From Parapristionchus giblindavisi (taxonomy: Eukaryota; Nematoda; Chromadorea; Rhabditida; Diplogasteridae): 64,000 nucleotides of DNA. The stretch is taken from contig CALSFV010000407.1 in NCBI GenBank assembly GCA_943737045.1, positions 1 through 64,000 on the forward strand, read 5' to 3'. The first letter of the stretch is position 1. Each line of letters begins with the position of its first letter. A program made the translations under genes and the position numbers. This document shows positions 29,601 to 52,900 of this stretch, piece by piece. The notes under the pieces were generated by a model that had not been told where the DNA came from, searched no databases, and saw only the letters and a list, made by a program, of their open reading frames with translations.

Positions 29601-30258
29601 ACTGTAGGTCAGGAATTCAGGAAGTCGGTCAGGAATTCAGGAATTATGTCAGGTCAATTCGGTCAAGAATTCGGCCATATTCCTAACTTGTAAGGGAATA
29701 ATGGCTACGAGAAAAAATTCCGCCAAGCGGCGAAAGAGACATTTCTTCTCTGCGTACTAACTCGTTGAAATGTTATTTGACCACCGGTCGCTCAATCATC
29801 AGGGCTCCCCTCTTTCCCTTTGCCAGTAATATCTTTATGAATATATATTGGAATGAATAAATAATACTAACTATGCACTGCACAATGCACTAGAACCATG
29901 TCGCACAGAATTATCGTCAAAGAGAGGGATCATGGTGTCATGGTAGAGAAACCTTTTCAAAATGCGACATAATTCCCATATCCCTCCCCCCACATCGCTG
30001 TGATCGAGTTATTACAGCGATAAACATTCCCATATTACTTTTTTTTATTTTCTATCTATCAAATTTCGTTCATCTCTTTAATTTATCACATAAGGAAATA
30101 AGTATTTATCATAATTATTATTATATGTACAGGAAAATAAATTATTTGATTTGATTTGATGTGGGTTTTATATGAGGGTTTTGTATTGTAGTTAGACATT
30201 TGGTTGAACCACAGCAAAAAAATGTGGAAAACTAGAGATCTGGATAGCTAGTGATGCT

Positions 30259-30460
30259 ACACTCACAGAAAATTCCCTAGCTAAGGACCCCATGGGAATT
30301 ATTCCCTTAAATATAAGGGAAGTATTCCATTATATATCAGGGAAATTTTTCCCTAAAAACAATTCACTTACAGTTAAGGGAATTATTCCCTTATATTTAA
30401 GGGAATAATTCCCATGGGGTCCTAAGCTAGGGAATTTACTAGGGATTTTTTTGTGAGTGT
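30259..30460. mobile_element. Short palindromic MITE
   Basis: ACACTCACAGAAAATTCCCT ... and its mirror ending TTTTGTGAGTGT; the inner parts TTCCCTTAAATATAAGGGAA and GGGAATAATTCCCATGGGG are themselves palindromic. It lies just past the 3' end of the ZYG11-family gene. Confidence 0.7.
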
Positions 30461-30549
30461 ATGTAGATAACTAGGGATAACTAGAGAACGAGAGATGCTA
30501 TCGATAACTATAGATGACTAGTGATGGAAAAATAGATCGCTAGTGATAG

Positions 30550-41835
<11,286 letters not shown>

Positions 41836-41956
41836 CTGAAATGATTAGTTTAAAACGTATATTTGCTCCTTCCGTGCACAGTTTTGCGAGAATCGCGTGG
41901 AAAAATGTTTACTATTTTCGAGGATCACAATGTCCTGCGGGATATCACTGATAGGC

Positions 41957-42226
41957 CAGCCACACAGAGAAAAGAGGTGTAAACCACAGCACATAACCCT
42001 TGTGAAGTGTTATATTTAAAGGGACTGACACCTTTGTCAACGGACTCTTCAATGGCCTACGCTCTGTCATTGTATGAGAACAGATAAATAGTGTGTACAA
42101 TGAAGAGACCGTTGAGAGAGGCTACTTTCAGCACACAAAAGTGTTTTAATATAACATAAAAATATAACACTTCACCGTTCTTATGTGCTGTGGGTTACAC
42201 CCTTTTTCTCTGTGTGGTGGTAATTA
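41957..42226. mobile_element. CACAGAGAAA-family MITE with nested element
   Basis: Outer ends CACACAGAGAAAAGAGGTGT and ACACCCTTTTTCTCTGTGTG, with mirrored CCACAGCACATAA. A different unit (about 42015-42125, AAAGGGACTGACACCTTTG ... GAAGAGACCGTTGAGAGAGG) interrupts the GTTATATTTAA core. The same inner unit occurs at 45268-45370. Confidence 0.7.
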
Positions 42227-42774
42227 AAGGTCCATGCAGATCGTTATCAAAATGGCAAAAGTGAAAAATGGCTAGATTACTTTAACAAGCGTTAAATTTT
42301 GCATAAATCACTATTTTGAGTGATTAGATTGACATAATGCGCGGAAATATACAAAATAAGTGCTCCTTGATATTTTAATTTTTGAACGACTTTTGATTGC
42401 AAAATATGAAAGGCATTGGTAAGGTAGAAAATATGCTCTGTCCAGAATTAGAGAGAGAAGAAAAGGAAAAATTAAAAATGGGTAGTGTGGGATAGTTTTA
42501 AAAGAAAAAAAGATAATAAATCGAAACCGATGTAGTATTTAGGCCATGGCCTAATGTCTATCGCTCTACTTTTGCAGTAGAAAAAAGCTGGCTTGTTAGG
42601 TATATATTGTCCCTCCCCTGTCATCTGATGGCCAGTGGGGCTATATCTTGACCTGACTCGCTCAATTCCTCATCCCTCACCCTCCTCTCCCTCTCCCCTC
42701 GTCAATATCATTTGAACCGATTTCTGTAAGCCGACAAAAGGAAGATTTAAGAAAATTATTTTCAAAAAAAGTCA

Positions 42775-43069
42775 TCTCATATTGTGCGTATAAAATGTAC
42801 TTGCATAAGAAAATGACAAATGGTGCTAACGAACGGGAGTCACAATCGAGAGGCGATCGAGATTTAGCCTTCTACATCTCGCCCCGCCTCTCGATTGTCT
42901 CTCCGCTGCCTCTCTCTAACCCGGCTGACCTTCGCCGCGCGCTATATTATATATAAAAGAGATCGGCATAGTTTTTGAACCATGCAAAACAAGAAAGTCT
43001 CTTGTGGGAGTGGTTGGCTACTCTCTTACCAAATAAACAAGTGTATTTTATACGGTCAATAACATCAAA
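42775..43069. mobile_element. GTATAAAAT-family MITE
   Basis: GCGTATAAAATGTACTTGCA at the left and AAGTGTATTTTATACGGTCA at the right; the interior includes AGAGTAGCCAACCACT-like sequence (minus strand) as at 18209-18434. Confidence 0.6.
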
Positions 43070-43604
43070 TCTCAACTAAACCCTTTTCATGATCTCTTTT
43101 CTCCTTTTCATTTTTTTCATCTTTTCCAAGCAAGTAGAAAAAAAGATAAAAAAAAGATATGTACAGATATAAATGGACATGCTTAACAACAAATTTTGTG
43201 TGCACGCAAATTTTTTGTGTCAAGAAAACATTTTGTGCCCCAGCACTGATTGTAGGATCAGAAACGCTGCTTGACGATCTCGTTCGGCAAAATGAGGTTC
43301 GTAGAAAATTCATTTAACTCCTAGTTCTCCATTATAGTACAGGAAAACAGCCTTACTCTAAGAAAATTGCCCTAAGTCTATTTCCATTATACTTCATTGG
43401 TTGTACTCTCTCGATTTCCTAGTCTCTAGATTTCCTATAAAATGTTTTCTATTAGCTAAAATTACGTGATAGATGCAGAAGAACGAGCAGGTGAAGGGAA
43501 TTGTAATTATATTATATCGCCTCGAACTATTCCGTCTTTACCCTGTTTACATCGGAACCCGAAAGGGGAATGGATCATGCGGGGAAGAAGCGATTACTCT
43601 GGTA

Positions 43605-43711
43605 TTTCCAAACTAGTAGTTTACCTACATTAAGTTTAACTAGCCGTAGACTTGCAAGTCTACGGCTAGTGGGAAATATAAGTAAACTAATAGTTTGAAA
43701 ATACCAGAGTA
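43605..43711. mobile_element. CTCTGGTATTTC-family MITE
   Basis: TACTCTGGTATTTCCAAACT and mirrored AGTTTGAAAATACCAGAGTA around CGTAGACTTGCAAGTCTACG, itself a perfect palindrome. Confidence 0.7.
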
Positions 43712-43853
43712 GGTCCTCCGGACTAAATTGGTCACCGGCCTAGAATTGAACATCTCCCGACTGTGCCTTGAATAACGGGATTTACCTTTAGTTTTCTTCT
43801 TCTTCTACATGATTCAAGTCACTGTTGATCTTTGATCTTTGGTCTTGCTCTCC

Positions 43854-46194
43854 ATGATTTCAATCACATTCATCGAGCTTTATCCAAATTATTCACTATG
43901 TACATTAATAATATCATTATTTCTCAATATTCTTCTCATTAATATTGTTCGAATGAAATCTTCGAAGATTGGATCATATCGGTATCTAATATACTATTGG
44001 TAAAGATAAGAATCAACTCATTTCCTCAGTTATCTTACGTACGTCTACATTTTAAATAACTGTATTTTCTCCTTGACATTTACTCTCATTACGCCGGTAT
44101 TATTATTATTTTGCTTATTATTATTATTATTTTCACCATTATTATTATTATTAATAGAAAAAAAATAAAATTAAAAAAAAAGAATTCTACTATTCTGATA
44201 TTTTTCCGTTTAGTTTTGGTATTGTCGAAAAGGAGCAATTGTCAATTTTGGTTTATCGATTCTGAATGACGACGACGCAATAATGAAGGTTTAAAGGCAC
44301 ACCCCAAGCTAATTTTACTCTCCGCAAAAAAAAGTGAAAGCGAGAGAGTATGGCCAGAGCGGACAGTTTCGAATTAGCTTGTGGTATCGCTTTGATCCTC
44401 ATATTGAATCCTATTTCATTCTCCTCTGTTCAGTTACTATTCTATGTATGGTGGGGATATCTCATAGCTACGCCAATCTACACTACTATCACTTATTTCT
44501 TCCGATATAGCAAGTTGTGCAGGTGTCTCTTTCATTATTTTATATTTATCTGTACAAACAGATAATCCGTTGGAGCGACATCCCATGCTAATTTGAAACT
44601 CTCCGCTCTGACCACACTCTCTCGCTTTCTTTGCATACGAGAGTGTTGCCAATGCGGAGAGTTAAATTAGCTTGGGGAGTGAAATAATAACACTTTAAAA
44701 GTGCTAAATAAAGCACACCACTTGTTCTCTGGGTATTACATCTGGGTTTTTTAACACTTTTCCCTGTGTATATTCCTATCTTTATCATCCGTATTAACTT
44801 CAGTCATAATTTCATTTGGTTATTTGAAACAAGAAGAGGCATTCTGATTGTTGCTACATTCTTTATTGTAAGACAAAACTAGGAAAAAATGAATTTAAAG
44901 CTATGAATTTGCAGGGATCAGTAATACTGCATCTATCATTGGCTGTCAATTTATTCATGTCAAATGTACCCGAATTGAGAGATGAAGTACAAAATGAACT
45001 AGGAGCTCAATTAAATCTAAACTTTACTAATATTTATTTATTTGGCGTAAATACAGAGGTGAGAATAATAATAATATTATTAATGATTTGTAAAAACGAT
45101 TTGTATTTATAATTAAATGAAACTAAATTAGTAATAATAATATAGTATTTCATGGAATAGGAAGTATTTGAAGACTGGATTGTGATATTTTCATTTGTCT
45201 TTCAAGGACTATATTCGTTTTCATGCATGCTTGTTATGGTATTATTTATATGTATTTGATATCTTAAAGGGACCGAAACCTTTGCCAACGATTCAACGCT
45301 CTACACTCTCTCGTTGTTAGAGAACAGAGAAAAAGGGTGCGCAATGAAGAGACCATTGAGAGAGAGGTCACCCTATCTTTAAGAAATATCGTAGATTTCC
45401 AGTTATATTGTGGAATCAGAATGGATCGATATATAAATGCAAGCACTTTGAGCTCAAATCTACGAAAGATTCATTTCAAAACACTCAGAATGCTTATCGC
45501 TCAGGTTAGATTTGTTTTAATTTCACGAAAATATTTCTAAAACCGAAATGCTTAACAGCACTCCACGAACTAATTTGAAACCCTCCGCTTTGGTAACTTT
45601 CTCTCGTAAATAAAGAAAGAGTGGGAGTATTAAAAGAGCGGACAGTTTCAAAGGAGCTTGGGGGTGTGACTTTAACGGAGACCATAAATTTGCAGACCAT
45701 AAATCCTCTAATGTTTCTTTATCTTCCATTCATCTCATTTGTAGTTGCATTATTGCTTGGATTATATAGTAATCTAATTATGAAGGTAATATTCATTTAT
45801 TTATTCACTTTTACATTTCGTAGAGGAAAGGCTTTGCATTATCACTAACCTAGAAGTGATAATTCAAGCAGGACTTCGTGTGCCTTGAATAACGGGATGT
45901 ACCCTTTACCTTTACCTAATACATTTCATAGACATAGCGGCCGAAACACCATAGGGCGCAGTATTAGCTTGCCTATATATATTTTTTTTTAAATTACATT
46001 AAAAGTGCATGCAAACCTATAGTTGTACATCTATTAATATTATTAATTTAATAAACATTTAGTTAGTTGCCTTCATGTTTCCGTTATTTCCAATATTCAA
46101 TCCTCTCATTACTATATCGCTAAGGGATGAGTACAAACAATATTTGATGTACGGTCGATCAGAGGTATCCATTGCTATTTTCAATCCACTCTGA
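43854..46194 (+). CDS. Seven-transmembrane chemoreceptor, STR/SRJ-like
   Basis: Ten exons in phase: 43854-43999, 44030-44096, 44214-44288, 44434-44522, 44804-44867, 44915-45058, 45161-45238, 45403-45504, 45696-45785, 46063-46194; 328 residues, the usual length for nematode STR-type receptors. TM1 (TLIISLFLNILLINIVR) is followed by KSSKIGSYRYLIYYW, close to the family's GxYryLm motif. TM2 ends TLITPFWYCRKGAIVNFG. TM3 ends TYFFRY, equivalent to the FFYRY motif. TM5 is DWIVIFSFVFQGLYSF; the third loop (RKIHFKTLRMLIAQ) leads into TM6 (NPLMFLYLPFISFVVALLL); TM7 has FPLFPIFNPLITISL. It should sit in the ciliary membrane of sensory neurons as a chemosensory GPCR. The C-terminal end assumes read-through of a weak donor at 46165 to TGA. 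Several introns contain MITEs. Confidence 0.8.
44290..44394. mobile_element. CTCTCCGC-family MITE abutting a splice donor
   Basis: The intron after chemoreceptor exon 3 begins GTTTAAAGGCACACCCC, so the MITE terminus starts within the 5' splice site. The MITE ends about 40 bases before the acceptor at 44433. Confidence 0.75.
44571..44775. mobile_element. CTCTCCGC-family MITE next to CACAGAGAAA-type fragment
   Basis: CCCATGCTAATTTGAAACTC ... AAATTAGCTTGGGG (44580-44678), followed by AACACTTTAAAAGTGCTAAA and TTTTCCCTGTGTA. Both lie in chemoreceptor intron 4. Confidence 0.65.
45268..45370. mobile_element. Short repeat shared with 42015-42125
   Basis: AAAGGGACCGAAACCTTTGC ... AATGAAGAGACCATTGAGAG, the same unit as the one nested in the element at 41957-42226. 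It lies in chemoreceptor intron 7. Confidence 0.6.
45565..45675. mobile_element. CTCTCCGC-family MITE
   Basis: CACTCCACGAACTAATTTGA ... TTTCAAAGGAGCTTGGGGGT and GACTTTAA in chemoreceptor intron 8. Confidence 0.65.
45935..46062. repeat. GCGGCCGAAACACCATAG dispersed repeat
   Basis: Starts TAGCGGCCGAAACACCATAG and ends ATTATTAATTTAATAAACAT. Relatives at about 33703-33840 plus 36062-36130 (interrupted by the TTAA palindrome) and 61785-61915. It directly precedes chemoreceptor exon 10 and may supply its acceptor. Confidence 0.65.
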
Positions 46195-48663
46195 AAATAC
46201 TCTCTCACTTTCCTTGCCTACCAGAGAGCGATGCTAGGGCGGAGAGTTTCAAATTAGCTCTAGTGGCTCTTTTTAACGCCCCAAGCCAATTTGAAACTCT
46301 CCGCTCTGACAATTCTCTCTCGCTTTCTTCGTCTACTAGAGATTTTCCAGAGTGGAGACTTAAAAATTAGCTCGAGGTGTGTCTTTAAAATTGGTCTTTC
46401 ACAGTCAAAAAACGGTGGTCGTACGGCAACGATTATGATAGCTGCTGTAACTGTAATTCCGATTAAATGACTTTACTGTTGATCTTTTATTTTTAATCTT
46501 TGGTTCATCTCACATGAATTTGCCGAGCTCTGAGAAAACGCTGAACAAAGATCAGCCTCACCACCGTATTGATATAATAAAAGTATATACTGCTTATTAT
46601 TATTCCACCTATTACTTCTGTCTTTCGCCTATTTTCTGTCACACCTGGTATGGGTATATCAAATAAATAAATGAAAGAATAAATGAATAAATTTGTACAT
46701 GTTCTGTGGCAGTTATAGATACAATAATGACACAATAGACATATTTATTATAATTATATTTGTCTCATTTCCCCATTCAATGTAATTTGTTCGCTGTCCT
46801 CATGTTCATTATGATGTCACTTCCTTTCAAGTTATATTCGACATATTCATTATTCATATTTTAACATACATTTTTGTAAAAGATCGGTTGGCAATCCACT
46901 TACGTAATCATGTCGCGACACAATAACGTGTGCATCTTATGATAAAATTGATTGACTGATTCATGGTTCACTCTGACATTGTTTATCGCATTTACAATTT
47001 GTTTTGACCAATTTTATTCGGACGCTATGCCATGTGGAATTTTCACATCGAAGGTTTATTGATCAACAACATGTCGAAAATCATTTATACTCCCGGGAAA
47101 TCCCCCTTGGAGTTGCCCAAAAACTTTGGTTCTCTAACACAGAGTAAATCTGGTCAGAAGCCCAAGCGTACCTTGAGATACTGGGTATAAACCAACGACG
47201 AACACAAAATGTGACCTCTTGAAACAACGCTTAGGAGCAGCCCAGACGGGTTTGATCAGAGAAGAGTAAGAGATGAAGGGGCGGAGTCTTTCTGTTACAT
47301 GTGCAAGAGAGTTGATAGGGAAGGGAGGGAATACACATACGTTGATAATATTTCGTTTATTTTCTATGCACTACATAATATTTTTAATTGTCCATGACTA
47401 AAGGTAATATGGAGGAATGAAATATCAAAACTTCCCATCTCACTGCTTTACTTTTCTTATATTGACAATTTCTAATTGACATTATATGGAACATTCAGAA
47501 TCACTGTGAAATATGTAGATCTGCTTTTTAAGAGCACTACCTAAAATGGAAAGTGAACCAACAAGATTGTAAGACTATAGATGATTATCTCGTATCTTGC
47601 AAAATTCGGGCAAAATTATCCGACCGGGAGTTCGAATTCCTGCGTTTGTTCAGAATTATCGATTTATAGAAGAATTGTGATATATGTAGAAACATATCGG
47701 ATAAACGTAAGTCAATACACTTCTACAAGATTTCTATATGTCAGAATAACTCCTAGAACGTAGAATCATAACTCATTCCATTCATTCATTATTACAATTT
47801 TATTTATTCTCTTTAATTAAACTAATTTGATAACGTAATAAGTAATACATAAAAATTTAGGCATCTGGATAAAGTCAGAATTGGAGGTATGTGTTATAAA
47901 TGTGTAAATAGATAACTGCCCATCGATACTTTGTCCTCATTACATGAAATGATGGCGACCCAGCTCTCCCTAATCGGCTGAATAAAGTTGTTCTAATGTA
48001 AAAATCTAAAAACATGAAATGAGTGTAACACAAAAGAACCGGGGTGAACAGATTTGTTTATTCTCGCAATCATAGAGGAGACAATACTCAATTTAAATAA
48101 TACTTTTAAATAATATTCTCTAAATACATTAACAAAAAACGAAAACGTTATGGTTGAACGAAAAGAGAAAAACCAAAGAATTGTGAGCAAAAGGCGAACG
48201 ATACAATAGAATGGCGAAGGAAAAATCAATATTATAAAATCAATATGAATAATAGTCTAAAAAGGGAAAGGATAAGAGCAGTCGAGTAAGTGCGAGTTTA
48301 ATGGAGAAGACAAGTAAACTGATGATGAAACAAAGGATCAAAGATCAAAGATCAATGACTAAACGATAGGGGTACGACTAAATACAATGGGACGAGGTAG
48401 TGACGATTATTCAAATCCATAGACAAAAACAACGAACAGTGTGAGAAGGCGAACGAATTATAAGAGTGACAGAAGAAACAACACACGGATGGGGACCACC
48501 GTAATAATGGAATGCTACCTCGTAGATCAATGAATCAATCAATAAATGGACTGAAATGATAGAAGAATATACAGAGAGTATAGAGGCTAAAGAAAAAAAA
48601 CAATCAATCAATCGATCGATAAAAAGTGTCACAGCGTCTCAGACGGGTGACCTACCGTACTCT
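46195..48663. other. Intergenic; MITE copies, otherwise no gene seen
   Basis: 46175-46275 and 46276-46389 are two adjacent diverged CTCTCCGC-family units. From 46400 to 48050 I see only AT-rich sequence. A minus-strand AATAAA at about 48056-48061, some 600 bp past the formin stop, may be that gene's poly(A) signal. Confidence 0.45.
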
Positions 48664-49893
48664 TTAGAGTGCGGTCAGACGAGAGAGCAACTCTTCCGTC
48701 GTTGGAGGTCGATCGTAACTTGTTGTTGTGGTTGTGGTAGTGGCCGTATTGTTGTGAGACGACAGAGGGGTTACGGTAGCTTGAAGATGAGGAGGACGAG
48801 TCGACGATTGTGGAGTACTTTGATGTAGACCCGTTCGGGGTGGTTTGGGAACGGGAGGAAGATGATGGTTTGACGATGATGGTTGGTTGTTCTCCTGTTG
48901 ATGATGATGGGATGGAGATGGAGGAGGAACCGATTGGAGATGAACATTGAAGGTACTCTTGATCTGTAAGTATTGATTGATTGATTGATTGATTCATTTG
49001 TTTTGAATTGGCCATTCGATTGGTTTGCCACATTGATAAGTGTGGTTAGAGTTGTTTCACATCTATAAAAACATCGAATATAACAAATCAATAGATATTG
49101 ATTTTATCGATTAATAATATATTTTCCATCACACCACTCACCTCTACCGTAGGCAGTCCTTTCCTCCGTAGTCGCATCTTGCCCATAGTCTCTTCTCCTC
49201 CACCAATGGATACGGTATTCGTCGTTGTGGAACCACCTCGATCGATATCATCATCATTGATCGATAATGCTGACGATATCGAATCACCCGCACATCTCGA
49301 TCGTTGACGTTGAAGAGCCGCACGACCTGTGTGGAGGGACACCAATCAATCAATAATCCCACATTTCAAGATCACATTCTAGTAGCTTTTCCTCTGTGGC
49401 CATATGCATGAATAAATAAAAACCGTTTTCCTGGAAATGTGACTTCATTAGCTTAGGCGGAGGCGTTTTCAAAAATCCTCCGCCGACGCTAATGACGTCA
49501 CATTTTACCGGAAAACGGTTTTCCGTTGTTCATGCATACGGCCACTGATTATTTGCAACAAAAAAGACAAAATATGCACTATCCCGCATCAATCAATCAA
49601 TCGATATGGCAACAAGAAGAATCAAAACTACCGTATACCTGCTTTGCTTCGAGGTCGCGCACTGATCTTTTTGTGCGTTCGCTTCTGTTGATCCCTATTG
49701 AACGTCTTGCACGAATCGATGGCTAAATCAGTTATTGATTGATTTATCCGCATTAGAAATTAATTAATTAAATAAATAAATAAATACCAGTAGTGATCAT
49801 CGAATATGAATTGGGTGTGTGTCGTAAATTCCCAATCTTTCCTTGAGTAGGCTTGAGTGGCTCTCGCTTCTTGCGCTCTGCTGCCTACAATCG

Positions 49894-49926
<33 letters not shown>

Positions 49927-52900
49927 TCGATAGATACCGTACCTCCTTCTCCTTCTGCGCCTTCGCCTCCTCCTCATCGAGTTCACGGCTCACATTCTGA
50001 ACGAGAGATTGATTGAATATCACCAAAGACCAAAGATCAAAGATCAAAGATCAAAGATCAAACCTCGTATTGCTCCTTGAACGTCTTCAGGTCTCCAAAG
50101 AACTGTTCCATACAATACTTTTTGGGATCAAAGCCAAAGAATTTGTTTACACGCGTCCACGCCTCCAACATCTCCTTGTGCATCTTTAACACAAATATCG
50201 ATTGTTAGTCAACAACTACCGTACTCCAAAGCCACCGTAACCCCATCCAATTAATCAATAATTATACCTTTTCCACCACGAGACATTCACGCTGTGCTCT
50301 CTCCAGGAAGGGTGTCATCACCTCCTTGAAACGATCATGTTCACCTTGTTTGACGTACGACTTGAGCGCATTCTCTAACTGAAAATAGCCAGTGATGATC
50401 AAAGATCAAAGATCAAAGACCAACCTTGGTTAGATTAGCCCTGAGGGAAGTCACAGCCTTGTCAGTCTCGTCGGGATTCACCCGTGCTGCCGCGGGCACA
50501 TGAACCAGATCCGACTGAAAGAGAATGAGATATCATTACGGTATGTCGATCAGAGTTCAAAGCATACGTGGGCGGCCTTGCCGCTAGCGACAAGACCCAT
50601 CCGGTTTTGACCCCCGACCCACCCGATTTAGTCAAACTTCACTCAAAATAAAAACGATTTAGCCAAGATTCACTCGAAAATGTTTTTTTTTGCGTCTCTT
50701 CCACCCGATTTTACATCCGACTCACCCGATTTTTTTTTCAGCGGTAAAGGTTGCCCACGTATGGTTCAAAGATCAAGTATACATAGAGAAAAAACAGTGC
50801 ACTCCACAGCACACAAGACTATGAAGTGCTATATTTAACACTACACTTTTGAGCTATTTTAACACAGGAAAAGTGTGAAATATAAGAATTCACAGCTCTT
50901 ATGTGGTCTACACTTATTTCTCTGTGCAAAGATCAAAGATCAAAGATCAACTACCGTACCTCAACGAATCGACTGAACTCAGGGAGTTCCTCTCTCATTT
51001 CGATAATGATAAAGTGGAGGAGTGTCTGGTGGTTCTCGTTGTCCTTCGTGTCCATTACCTAATTCATTCATTATCATCAAATCTTTCTAATTAATAATAA
51101 TAATAATTATTATTATTATACTTATTTATTATTATTGTATATTACTATTGAATTTATCATTATTGATGAATTCAATCAATAATATGTTCTACCTACAAAG
51201 ATTTTACTACTGCCGTGTATACGAGACATTTCAGAATGATATGAAAAATTAAATCACCTTTGGCAGAGCGGACAGCTCGAAGGCGTAGGCGACCTGAAGA
51301 GATATTATCGATTATCGATTGATTTCATTAATCAATAAATACCTCAAAGTTCCTGGCGCTACTGTACATGCAGTCACTGGAGAGGAGGAGCAGTTTGTTG
51401 AACGTCTTCAGACCCTAAAAATGAAATGACATCAAGTTTCTGCTACGTTCTTCTAATATATTTATTTGTTTATGTGTTTATTTATTTATTTATCCATTAG
51501 CTAAAACATGAATAATAAAGGGGAAATCTATATGGGAGTGATGGAATTCTGAAGCTTTAAAGGTGGACTCCCGCGAATATTTTCGACGTTTCTCCTTGCG
51601 CACAGCAAATCTAATATTATAACTATACTAATACACAATACTAAACGTAATTTAGAAGAATGAAAACGAATTCAACGATGTCGCCCTACTCATAGGGATA
51701 TGCCAGGAGTGAGACACAGAGTCAACAAGTTCAACACGTCAATCGCATTTCAATTTCTTTCGCCCGCAGACAGTTTTTTTTATTATTAAAGTTGACTTGA
51801 TACGAACGCAAACACATCTCACAGAAAAAAGTAATGTGTTCCACAATGATCTGTGAAGTGTACATATTTCAAACTTTTTGTGGTAGTTTTAACGCAAAAA
51901 AAAGTGTTTTAAAATATAACACTTCACAGGTCTAAAGTGTACTGTGTAAATTGTACTGTAAGCACACTATTCCAAGCTGAAGTTCTAACTCTATTCAATC
52001 GATAATATCCATTGATTATTGATTATTCTCTGATAAATCAATCAATACCAACCTTTGACGTTCTCAGTTCGTCACACGCTTCCGTCACCGCACTCAATTC
52101 CTGCAAGAATACAACCAAGTGATTCGATGTTTCACACAATTCATAAGTTTGAACTAGCTTCGTGTACAATACTATTCATTTTCTAACCAACGGGGAGCCT
52201 CGATTATTCTCTTTTCACATCGTCTCTCGCCCTTTCTCTTAATCTTTGAACAATATTTTAAAACATTGTCTAATTTTACGTGCATGAAGTAGTATTAACT
52301 TAATAATATCTAAAATGTACATACCTGTTTGATCTCTCCAAGTAATTCATTGAATCGCATCTTGAATACCATCAGATCGAGTCGAAGTGGAAGAGAATTG
52401 ATCGATGCAACACTGGCAGCGAACTGAAAGAAGGATACGGTAACGATGACTCCGCCCCTTTTGATCTTTGATCTTTGATCTTTGATCTCAATTACCTGTT
52501 CTCCTTCAGGCATATCGTACATACTGGTCTTGGCAGCTTCAGCCAACTTCTTTAGTACGTCCAATGGAGGCAGTGCTGCTCTCAACTGACCGAGAAGACC
52601 CGCTGTTAGGACTTTCTCATCCACCTCAATAAGGGTAACAGGTAAAACATGAATCTCAATGGTTATCGGACTATGCAATTTTCGTTTTTTTCGAGAGAGA
52701 GTTTTGAGGAGAGATGTGCTTTTCTACCAAATTTTTGAACACGACATTGGTCAAATATTAAAAATATAATTTATTTAATATTCATTTACTTCCAACAATC
52801 CTTTCTTCCACACAGAATGGGACATCTTAGCCGATCCTTGAAGAATCGCTGCAAATCAATAAATGTTTAAAAATCAATCGATATTTAAAAAAAAAGAACG

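Noticed and set aside
48629..49033. Ser-rich alternative frame over the last formin exon
   Set aside because: The preceding exon ends in phase 0, which fixes the other frame (His/Pro-rich, ending LTAL).
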